This document shows, piece by piece, positions 22,101 through 32,372 of a stretch of 64,000 nt of DNA. The translations under genes and the position numbers were made by a program. This DNA comes from Antedon mediterranea (Eukaryota; Echinodermata; Crinoidea; Comatulida; Antedonidae). Every line of letters starts with the position of its first letter. The stretch's first letter is position 1. A model generated the notes under the pieces. It was not told the origin of the DNA and made no database searches. It was given only the letters and a program-made list of their open reading frames with translations. Location of the stretch: NCBI RefSeq assembly GCF_964355755.1, contig NC_092679.1, positions 4,154,001 through 4,218,000 of the forward strand. The letters run 5' to 3'.

Positions 22101-25042
22101 TCAATTTCATCCGGCCTCTAGTATGTTCCAGTTGATGCGCAGCGGTCGGCGATTTCGTTCTATTAAAGCCAATAAGGCACGATTTACAAATAGTTTCTTT
22201 CCAGGAGCTATTAGAGCCTTAAACATATTATGTAGACACTTTTTTTGTAATTTTTTTGTTTTTGAGTTCGTGTTGTGTTCGTGGATATTGTGCACAGAGC
22301 AAACAGAATGTCTATGTTTTTTCTTAAAACAAATGATAATAAATGATACTTGACTTGACTTGACTTGAAACTAAATCAAAATGAATAGTTTTTTAGTTCT
22401 ATTTACCATTTTGACATCTACTTCCATCATATCCTTCGGGGCAGACGCAGTTGTTAGGTCCTGTACACTGGCCGTTGTTCTGGCACTGAGGCTGACAAAC
22501 GGCTGTAAAAAAATGGTTTTACGTAGTTTACAGGAACCGTAAAAAAGAGGGAAAATCCAGACAACGTGATTGTTAGAGTAAGTGCGATTAATATTAACGC
22601 TCCACATAACTATACCAGGAAAACACCAGTGCTGATGCTATTGAGACCAATCGTAACGATAACGGTAAATTCGGACTTAACAATTTCGGATATAAATCTA
22701 TGTTACTATCAAACTAGTTTTACAAAACAGTGTGATGTGCCCAAATATGGTAGTAATATTACATCATCGTATGGGCACATCACATTGTGTGTAAACAGAG
22801 CTTTAAAATATCATATATGTAAAAACATTTATAATGGTACCATGTATCATGATACATTTTTTGTAGCAAAATATCGTGTGCCATTATAACAAAATTAGTA
22901 TCTTACGCAGGCATTCAGTAAGCATTGAGAGTTCATATCCAGGGAGGCAACTGCATTCAAATCCACCGTAGTTGTTAGTACATATATGAGCACATCCATC
23001 AGTGTTCTCCCAACATTCATCACCTAAATAACAAATTATGGCATCATAACTAATTTCTTCTTTTAATTAGTCATCAATAATAAGATGGACCTTTTAACAA
23101 ATTGCAATGTGAAAAAGGTATAACGTTTGTTTAAACGTAAGATTTCGTACGTAACGCAACGTAAGTAGTTTGACCAATCGCAAGCGATAGATTATTCGAA
23201 CAATCGTGTGTGATTGGTCAACTTAATTGCTTTGCGTCTCTAGTGGAAACACAGCTTTAACAACAAAAAGAGACACTATACCCAAATGCCATTTCGTCAA
23301 TACTTACGATCGTCACAAGCATCTCCAACGTAGAAGTCTTCACACTCACAATAATCTGGAGCCGTGCACTCTCCATTATCACATGGTGGAGTACAAGTAA
23401 CTAGAATTATGAGTTACATTGTTAAAATCGAAAATCGATTTATGAACAATAATTTATTTGTTTCCACTGCAAACTTTGGAAAACTTCGAATTTGCTCGAG
23501 TTTGGAAACAATAGTTTGCCAGTTTTAATTCACGGGAAAACATGTTGTTGACAGGGCCTATTTTAAAGTTGTAATTTGTAGAATAGATTGAAAATGAAAT
23601 ATTTTTCAAATTTCCATTCACTCATGATAATTATTATTCTAGTTTACTACGCACCTTCACAGTCACTCCCATTTGCTTTCAACACATATCCCGTGTTGCA
23701 TTCACAATAGTAACTTCCAGCTGTGTTCCTACAATGGTGTTCACATCCACCGTTGTTACCCGCACATTCATTGATATCTTAACAAATTAAATAGTTTTTA
23801 TATTATCAATGTAAGCACTAATATAATACTAGTTACAAAACATGCATCCCATAAATTGATAGATTATTATTAACCAGCACTTGGAAGTAAAGAACATTAG
23901 AAAACTCAATTTCTGAATAACTGACCTGTTTCTGGTGTGTTATAAGTGTCACAGTATCTTTCTAATGTTTATTTTAAATGGTTTGATTAGAATATTTAGT
24001 ATTCTTTTAAACTCATACTATTGATTTGTTACGATTAATGAACGACAATTTTGTATCATCTAAATGTTCTTGGTCATCATAATTATATATTGTTTCGTTA
24101 TTACTAAGTGGTTATATTCAATAATCTACATAGACAATTAATGAATCTGACTTGCTCTAACCACCTTAATAACGACACTGGTACACTCTTTATTTGTATA
24201 TGTAACTTACCAAGACATTTTGTTCCTTGAAATCCACTGCTGCACTCACAAGTGTCAGGATCAACGCATGATCCACCAACGCCACAATCATCGGGTAGAC
24301 ATAATGCTATAATAAATATTTTGATTTAAAAAAAAGTTTCTATGGTATTAATTATTAACTGGTAAAGTCCCTTTTTTTGGAGGCTACCACTTAATGTTCA
24401 AACGAAAGCATTATGATTTTGGTACATTTGTTTATTTTCCTCTTATCATTACATTTTTATTACGTAATATCATTACATCATGTTGAATTCTCCATGCTTA
24501 CACAGAGCAAAATGAAATCCAGTTCGCTCTTAAAATTATTCAATCTTTTAAATGTTTTGTTCATTTCTCGGCCAATTTATATATTTATCTTACTTTCTGC
24601 CAAATTAAATTTACTTGAAAATTATATCGAGTGAATATATGAACTCACAAATTGTACAGCCTCCTAATCCATCTTCAGCCCAACCGCTACAGCAAAAGTA
24701 GTTTGTTGAGTCCACATCGTAATACTGGATTCTGTTTGCTGAAGTATATCTCCGACTTAAATAAAATCGTATTTTTAATAGATAAAAAAAATTAAAAACA
24801 AAAGAAGTAATGAATTGACAACAAAAATTAACAGTTCTAGAGTAATATACTGTAATATAAATTGTGCTAACGGGCCAAACACACCTGAGGTTGGGGGAAA
24901 CATAATTGGATCGTATTTCTTTAGAATGGCTTTAGTAAGCCTACGTCGAGAACAGATCAGTAGACCTATCATTCATAAGATGTTACTCATGCCCCATTAT
25001 GATTAGTTGTTTATTATTTACCCGTACGTTCTGCAGCGGTCC
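16200..25042 (-). CDS. EMI-EGF-sushi-TM receptor gene, copy 2, 5'-truncated
   Basis: Exons (high to low): remnant 25,042-25,021; 24,755-24,649; 24,306-24,211; 23,777-23,655; 23,400-23,308; 23,023-22,907; 22,502-22,407; 19,113-19,000; 18,807-18,697; 18,509-18,387; 18,166-17,993; 17,776-17,600; 16,907-16,864; 16,690-16,582; 16,348-16,200. They encode the second half of EMI, eight EGF units (five calcium-binding types), two sushi/CCP domains ([12 protein letters not shown]...[19 protein letters not shown]...WKSTFPKC), a stalk, a TM helix ([11 protein letters not shown] then RRK) and a 49-residue tail with ELYETADHL and [16 protein letters not shown] fits a Grb2-type SH2 site. All exons are open and in frame. 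However, the signal-peptide exon and most of the first EMI exon are deleted, so it is expressed only if a new 5' end exists. Confidence 0.8.
17225..17310 (-). mobile_element. tRNA-like SINE head fragment
   Basis: On the minus strand an A-box-like start followed by a B-box-like GATTCAAATCC with acceptor-like GAGGGCGGTTC. A short degenerate fragment in an intron. Confidence 0.3.
20121..20440 (+). mobile_element. tRNA-derived SINE with conserved core and GCGCTATATAAATG tail
   Basis: Starts GCGTGTGGCGCAGTGTGTTGG, with B box GGTTCGAATCC. A core follows with CCGTAGGCAAGATACTTTAT and CACCCAGGTGTATAAATGGG. The 3' part has TTGTAAAGCGCC and GGGCGCTATATAAATG, ending in a TTA repeat. Flanking ATCACTT(T) is duplicated; the undisturbed site is in the copy 1 LINE near 2040. 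The core is shared with the 5S-type SINE at 1126 and the 3' part with 35.4 kb. Confidence 0.85.
20642..21449. mobile_element. Foldback DNA transposon, 808 bp, TGTTGAACCCACA ends
   Basis: Perfect terminal inverted repeats TGTTGAACCCACA...TGTGGGTTCAACA, flanked by the 5-base repeat GCACC (20,637-20,641 and 21,450-21,454). The copy 1 LINE shows the empty site near 2236. The termini carry many copies of CACAAATGTG in clusters. The arms stay complementary for ~240 bases inward (for example CAATAATTGTGTGTTCAC and AACGCGTT), so most of the element is one large hairpin. There is no transposase. TGT...ACA ends with a 5-bp TSD do not point to one superfamily; Ginger-like is possible. Confidence 0.9.
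22702..22806. mobile_element. MITE, family 2
   Basis: Paralogue of the element at 3462, in the same intron of EMI-EGF copy 2, with CTATCAAACTAGTTTTAC and GGGCACATCACATTGTG still visible. The right end is shortened. Confidence 0.65.
23130..23240. mobile_element. MITE fragment, family 1
   Basis: Contains CGTAACGCAACGTAAG, GACCAATCGCAAGCGATAG and TGCGTCTCTAGTGGAAA. Same insertion as at 3946 but better preserved, so it predates the duplication. Confidence 0.6.
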
Positions 25043-25652
25043 CAGTTAAATTACCTTTCCACACTACTACAAAACGTTAAGTAAATTTGCCAAAATGGAT
25101 AAATATGTTGTGTCAGCCAGTCTTGGGTTTGAATTCCATCAATATCTTCAATATATTAGATATTAGAGATTAGAGGGTGGTTCAGTTATAGGAATCATGT
25201 TGGCCATCTTAATTAATCAATCTCATACATTATTCATGATTTCTGAAAACTACAAAATCATTGAAAAAGCATGACTTCTGTGTTCTTTCGTATGATAAAA
25301 ATACGTGAACTTGATGGTTAAGTTTGTCTTCAGTTAACTCAGTCCAGCTTATGGAATTAATCTACCTCGAATTGAATAGGTCTAATCAATGTTTATTACC
25401 CCGATAGTCATTTATATGGTACTTGCAGAAACCAATGTTTATCCTAATATTTATTAGTCTGGAACTTGCACTAACCAATGTTTACCCTAATAGTCATTTA
25501 TGGGGTAGGGCTACAATGTGCATGATACTACTCGAAAAATATTGTACAATTTTATGAGTTGCTCATTCAAATGTAAAAAAAAGGTAATTATCGTAAAATT
25601 CCATTAAGTTGAAAAACTTGTTCTGATTATTTACTTGTACTTGTTTTCCCGC

Positions 25653-25683
<31 letters not shown>

Positions 25684-26200
25684 TAATTTGATAATGGACA
25701 TTTTGTAGAGGTGCTAATTGCAAATAATTTAGGTAATTTTCCCATCTAGTTTTCTCGTTCAAATTATTGTTTATTCTTTTCAAAATACTGGACTGATTAT
25801 TTCAAATTTGTATAGTCGTAAACATGACTTTACACGCCCCGTGGTTTTTGTTTGGGAACGGAATGTTAAAACGTACCTTGTTGAAATCAGCAACTGACAC
25901 CTTTTGTTCTTATTTTATGAAGCTTCTGTCAATAATCTAGATTGCCTGTTTGCCAGACTATTTCAACATTTTATTACAATTAATGTTGTTTAGATAATAG
26001 ACTGGAATTGAATCCCCCAACTGTTATAATGAGAGGTCCTATAAGCATATTATTTATACACCTACAATAACAATCAAGCAAGCTTGCCACAGTAACAGCC
26101 CTGTTTACAATGTAACTGCACAATATCATAGACATAGGCCTACATTATAAACTTTATGTAGGCCTTGGTGCTCTCAGAATGTAATTGTAATGCCTATAGT
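25043..26200. other. Intergenic DNA of copy 2
   Basis: AT-rich, aligns with 7.5-9.07 kb. Its left edge is the breakpoint where the copy 2 EMI exon stops after TTCTGCAGCGGTCC. A TA microsatellite lies near 25,660. No gene seen. Confidence 0.6.
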
Positions 26201-29200
26201 CTACACTAACAAACTTTTGTTTGCAAACTCCGATCTTGCCACTGCTTGACATTGTATTTTATTTTTGTGTATATGCACGGACGGCCAGAGAAGATCAACC
26301 ATGTGTTGATCTGGGCCTCCGTAGTTAAATAAAGTTGAATTGAATTTAGTGAGAAGGTTTTGTATACTCCGGAGACTGTGGATCTAAACAACACGCGATC
26401 ACCACAACACCAAGCCAATCCTCAATTGGACAGCCGCCAAAGGAAGACAAACTTTCTCCAAAAAGTAACAAACTCGGAATAATCAGGAAAGAGTATAATT
26501 TCACTCTTCCTTGGAATAATCATCGGCACAAAAGATTTGAATTTAAAACCAGCACAATTCTGCCGGTCACATTTACTATTTTATTAATTTCAAACATTAT
26601 TTATACAGGATAAAAACATCAGATATAGATTTTAGAACAATAAGTGAAAACATAATTTTTTTTTTTTACGTAAGTGGTTAACTTTATTAAAACTGTAAAA
26701 TTGCAAACGTCTATTTTAATGATCTTCATTTCTCATTTTTGTTTGGAGGACAAATACATCTTTAAGCCTGGTTCAGCGCAACGTATAATTTGACCAATCA
26801 CGGCGCGGTGAATTATGATCAATGTTGTTTTTCAGGTGACGTCTGTTCTGTTGTTTTGATTCTTGTTGTCGGTATTCCTTCATGTTTCTCACTAAAATTT
26901 TGTGTTGAAATATTTCTTTAAAAAAACAAAATCAAAATTTAATATAGGTTAAAAAATAAAGAAACTATACGTAGACCATAATTTTTATTATTTTGATTTC
27001 ACCCAGGATTGCTCTGCTTAACCTACTTCGTTCGTTCGTTTTTATTTCACATTGCATCACACTTGATGAATTGTTACAGATTAATTTAAAGTATTAAATA
27101 AAAGATGCAAAGCCTGGAAAAGACCATAAATTAGCTCAATATAGAGCTTTAAGTCTGGTTTCACCAGAACAAAATGAACTAATACTTGTATCAAATACAA
27201 ATAAACAATATTCTTTATATTAAATTAATTGGAATAATGCAATAACACAACACTGCAACTTTTAGCACATAGGCCTACATACCTTATATATACACGACAC
27301 ACATAAGAAACTACAGATCATTCCAAAAATGAACCCTATGGCAATACTACAGGCTACTTTCCATGCAAAGACATCTTAAGAAGAAAATTTATAATTATTA
27401 TCGATCGAAAAACGTATTGAGGTATTAAGGACAGAGTACTCAAATGGACTATTACACTATCACATTTTAAAGTCGTGCGAAAGATTAGATGGGATTGATT
27501 TTTCCATATTTTTCCTGACAGTGTGAATGTAGGGCAATTGGTTCCCGAGAAAGATTGGCCGGAGAGATGATCCTTTTAGATTAAAATGATTAGATTAAAA
27601 ATGATTATACTGTAGTACGTATAACTACGTTTAGTGTTGTTGTTTAGGAAACTTTTTTGGTAACTATACGTAGGCCTACTGTTTATTGCACTGACTGTCT
27701 CATAAACATTACAAAAAAATCATATGGTATTGCAGCAAAAAAAAGGAGTTACTGCAGCCGCTGCAGTAGAATAATTTGGACATATTTCATTATAAAATGA
27801 ATAGATGAATGAAAGCCCTCAGAAACTGATTGAAGTACAAAATATTGCCACAGAGGGCGCATGTTAAAAGAATACACATTTTCCTTTTTTGTTATTTGTG
27901 AAGTTATTAATGAACCGATTTTTTTAAAATTTCAATAAGCATGTTCTATCTACACCGACAAAGTCAGAATGATAACTTGAAAATTGTAGTAAAGCAAGTA
28001 AATTTGTATTTTGCCAAGCAATAATTGCACTGAAGACGAGGGCGCTATAGGCCTACGTTAGGGCATCAATAGGGAATTTATATTATTGTTTCTGTCTCAT
28101 GATAGTTACCTGAATGATCCTTAACTTCAATTGTTGTCTTTTCCGATGTGATGTTTTCTAAGCGGTTTTCGCACATACAATGGTAACTTCCTTCATCACT
28201 TTTACTGATATTACGAAAACTAACCCATTTGTTCGTTTCATTTGAAAGCAATTGTTCATTTCGGTACCACGTGACAGAGGGGCTGGGGTAACCATTGCAT
28301 ATGCAGATCAAATCAACCATGTTACCTTGTTTTGTTGAAATTGTTCTTTTTTTAGTGTATTTTTTATTAAAATTCAAAGGAACCCGTTCTGCAATGTAAA
28401 ATGAAATGTCTAGATAGAGTCTAGCAGACTATCACAAGTCATCATAAACGAGTCTGGCTGTATTAAATACTTTTAATCATGCCAAAATCTCTATACTTAT
28501 TATTTCTTTTACAGCTCCTCGAGTAATAGGTACGCCATATGCCAAAATGTTCTTTTCAGGAATTTTAAGCAAAATCACTGTCTAGAACCTGTTTATAAAT
28601 CCCTGATGATAGAATACTATACTCACGTTTTATGCTAATGTTAATGTGTTTATTTACAGTTCTTTGTGCAATAATTGGTTCGTGAGAATATACGGCACAA
28701 GAATAAATTCCGCTGTCATGTTCTCTTGCTTTTCGTATGGTGTGACTCGCTGCAAACGACATGATGTCGTCGCTTCCACTACAACTACAATCTTTTGAAG
28801 TGTTGGTGGGGCAACCGTCGGCATTTGGACATTCATTGTCACTGTTTATGTCGCAAAACCACATTTTCATTTCATACATTTGTATGCCCTACGAAAATCA
28901 AATATGCATACACATCAGTATAATATTGAAACTAAATTAGGGAGAATATAAGGTCGGGATATAGGGCCCAGGATGCAAAGACAAAATAAACTATACCTAA
29001 CGCAAGCGTGGTTCCCACTAGCGACGCAACCCAAGGACGTTGACCAATGACAAGCAACAGGTTGAATAACTGAAGTTTAAAGTCAATAACATCCGTATTT
29101 TTTGCAACGGTGTAAGTGTTGCTGTTTATCGAAACGTTGTATAAGTGAGAGATGGGATCTGTGTACGAATCACCCCAAACATAAATGAATACAGCAAGGA

Positions 29201-29990
29201 ATTGTTATGAGACAACCGAACAATCATTTGCACAGCTTTGCGTAAAGTGCGGATTTGGTCTTGTTTTTGTGGAATGTGTGGTTGGAAGTGTTGGGGGGGG
29301 GGGGGGGAGTGGAGGTTGTGTTCATCGTGATGTTGAATTTGTGAAGGTAGACGACCTAGTAAATTAATCTCACCCTTTCTGGTAGTTTCTTTGTGGCATT
29401 ACATGTGATGGTTATATCTTGTCCTGGTGTAAATTCATACCCGTTAGTAGGCGAATCAATTTGAATGTATAGGTGTCCTTTATCCTCTTCGTTTGACACT
29501 AGACATTCACACACACAAAAACAGAACAAACATGTTGTGTAAATCTGATACCTTAAAATGTTTCCTTTATCTCAATAATCAATCAACTGTTTAGAGAGTA
29601 ACTTAACTGAGAATTTATAAAAAGTAAAACAGCTTTTGCATCCCAGACGTTCTAATTCAATACTTTAATATTGAAGTAGTAAATAATATAGCAATAACAT
29701 ACATCTGTAAACGAGAGTGTGTGACGGTATTGACGTGTTTTCACTGGTCAATCAGTGTATATGGGGATCAGTCAGTATTCGGTCAGAAGAAACAGAAATA
29801 AAAGTGTCGATCTATTGTCAGCTGATTAATCGATATTTAATCTGTTAAAAATTATTTTTTAAGTAAGCTAAGACTTACCTCCGTCACTTGATGTAGGCCT
29901 ATTGTTGAAGCCCGCTTGAACTAAGCTAGTAAGGAAGTAGGAAAGAACTAAGCTTACTACACCAAACACTGAACTTAATTTCATAATCAT
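26201..29990 (-). CDS. Ig-Ig-TM receptor gene A (intact, about 350 aa)
   Basis: Exons (high to low): 29,990-29,879 signal peptide (MIMKLSSVFGVVSLVLSYFL); 29,498-29,374 and 28,888-28,627 first Ig domain; 28,388-28,110 second Ig domain; 27,374-27,283 TM (IGFIFGMICSFLCVSC); 26,383-26,201 tail. Frame is kept throughout (351 codons with stop). Ig1 is V-like, split by an intron between strands B and C, and has an unusual MWFC strand C with a second cysteine eight residues on. It closes with DSGIYSCAVY. Ig2 is I-set-like (CNGYPSPSVTWYRNE, DEGSYHCMC). The tail has no TIR domain or clear ITAM. It is a type I membrane protein, paralogous to genes B and C. The tail exon is the least certain part because it lies antisense to a LINE-like 3' end. 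Confidence 0.8.
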
Positions 29991-32372
29991 TGTGGATCGT
30001 TTCGTCTTGATTGTAACGTATTGACTCTCATTAACCCGAGTCCTGCCGTAAACTGTAACAAGACCATACATAGAGAGCATACATACAGGCAATAGGAAAT
30101 TATACTTTTAACGTTTCCATTGTAGATATTTTAAAATATTCTGTTGTTTCTAAAACGATGCTATGGAAAGTCCGCCATTATGTCATGAGATCGGTTTATG
30201 AAGCAATTTCCTGGTGTATAGGCCTAATATAGTATATTAAATTCGGTCAATTGAAGCGATGTGCTTCCGTCCGTAGACTTTCAGTTTGTTGAAGTCTAAT
30301 GGTCGTCTGTTGTCCCATTGAAAACATTGAAAATAATATTAATTTTTTTTGTTTTTGTTGAATATGCCATTTCAATTTCACAGAAAACAGTTGACAATTT
30401 GATCGAAACATATGTAACTTTTTTATAAACCGGTGCACAAAAAACATTTCTGTTTATCATACATTCCTATAATTATCGAGCCATTAACACACAAACATAC
30501 AGGGGTGAAAACATAACCTCCTTGGCGGAGGTAATAACTAGAATTTAATTCGTTACTTTGACGAATTATAGGTGCTCATTTTTATAATTTTATTGACATT
30601 CATATTTTGCACGTATGTTAACATACAATCGGAAAATGTTGATGCCATCCTATTATACGCTTAGTGTTGAGTTGTGCCTATATATGCCATATACATTATG
30701 TACAGTATATACTGTATACGGTATCTATATACAGTGTAGCACCTACTTTTTAACTCCAACTGGCCATATGATAACGTCACAGTATCTGATAGGCTTAATT
30801 TTTATATGAATACATATCTACATTGCACCAGCTCTCATAATAAGTTATAAACATCAAGGTCAACTTTAATTCAGAAGAGCTGTAAGGTATTCAAATTTAC
30901 CTTGTAAGTGAAATTACGTAACCACCGTTATTTAAATTTTAAGACGTGATGACGTTATCCAAATGAAAATCTTGGCAACTCATAAGTAACATAATTGGTT
31001 GAGGTAGAATATATTAAAAATTAAAAGAAAATTGATCACAGATAAGCGAGTTGCGCTCTGTTGAATATGGTGGTCTATGACAAAAGGGGAAAAAACCCTA
31101 TTTTAAAAATTCATGTGGCCAAATGATGACGTCATACCATTTTGTACGTCTAATGTGTATATACATTTATATCATGGAGGAAAAACCCTCCATGTTTATA
31201 TCTACAACTCATTGGCTTCCATAATAAGTTAAAAAAATTGGGGTCACCTTCCATTCTGAAGAGTTATATTCATTTTAAAAAGGCTTTATTTTTTACCATT
31301 TTTATCACTTTTGTACAATTAATGTGCGCATTTTGTCTTTTTTTTAACGTGCTCGTATAGCACTATTTTAAGTCGAAATGGACTCAAATTTGGTGACTGT
31401 ACCAAGGAAGATGAGTAGAATGCAATTTGTACAAAAAAATGTATTTTTTACGCTTTTTATGTACGCACGCGCAAAAACGTGTTTTTGCGCAGTAATTTTT
31501 TAAAACATGCAAATGCTCTAAATTTTATTTGCTAGTATTTTGACCTTGACCTGAAGTTTACCTGTAGTGAATTTCATTAATATGTGATAGGCCTAATGAA
31601 TTATGGATTTCAGGATTAAAGTGATGAGTTACGTCATTTACTCAGAACTTGCAAAGTTGGGTGAGAAGAAAAGGGCATTGCAGGAAAGGAGTGGTTCTTT
31701 CAAACCCTCGTCCGCTGGCTCCCTGGTAAGATGTTGAAAGGACATTACAAAATATCCAAAATATTGTCTTACAACATCAAGTGTTCGAATGGAGCATACA
31801 CCACGTGATAAAAATGGGAATTCCCCGTCGACGATCCAGGAAAAATAAACATAACCTTTGACATAGAGCCTGAATGAATGAATGAGCACCATGTATGTAT
31901 TTCTTTGTTTGGTTTTTGTACCGATTTAATATTCTTTCCTAAACTAAATTTTCGAGGTGATTGCTTTGAATACTGTACACTCGTGATTGATCCTGTTCGA
32001 TAGAATTTGAGCCTCTCTGTCGGGACAATTCCGTGACAAAGAAAGAGCAAGGCTTTCTGAAGCACCAACAGCTCCCTAACTAAAAGATAGGCTAGGTCTT
32101 AATAATCGACCGTCATCATTTGGCCTGCACCATTTGGCCTACATCATCGGGCCTAGCCTAGTAGACAATTTTAGGCCTACTTACTAGGTAATTTTGTACC
32201 CGAATTTGCAATAAACATTTTTTATGTCGTTTTTTAAATTAGAGTTACACAAAAGTGTAAGATTTTCGCTAATTTTTTTTTTTTTAATGCCCTCTTAATT
32301 AAAGTGTACTCTTAGTTATTGTTTTTTTACAGTATGCACAGTGTCAAGACTAGAGAAATTTATAATGAAGGG
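29991..32372. other. Divergent intergenic region between Ig genes A and B
   Basis: Contains promoters for the divergently transcribed Ig genes A and B and a repeated segment at 30.56-31.48 kb. No further gene supported. Gene B's coding exon is preceded by a good acceptor (TTTTTTTACAG, 32,330), so gene B may have an upstream non-coding exon here. Confidence 0.55.
30560..31480. repeat. Diverged direct repeat, two units of about 0.45 kb
   Basis: 30,755-30,900 and 31,110-31,270 share GGCCA-ATGATGACGTCA, CATAATAAGTT, GGTCA and TTCTGAAGAG in the same order. Probably part of a dispersed repeat; no coding potential. Confidence 0.45.

Larger units (their letters stand above)
19205..22370 (+). mobile_element. 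CR1/L2-type LINE, copy 2, with two later insertions
   Basis: Paralogue of the LINE at 785-3162, in the same intron. It holds a longer open connector region (19,204-20,052; [18 protein letters not shown]) and then broken reverse transcriptase ([26 protein letters not shown]). It is interrupted by a tRNA-derived SINE at 20,121 and a foldback transposon at 20,642. The shared frameshift after [14 protein letters not shown] shows it was already dead when duplicated. It ends in an ACTTG tail. Confidence 0.9.

Noticed and set aside
31638-32068. Minus-strand reading frames of 84-99 codons
   Set aside because: No domain, no splice context and no counterpart; composition like the surrounding non-coding DNA.
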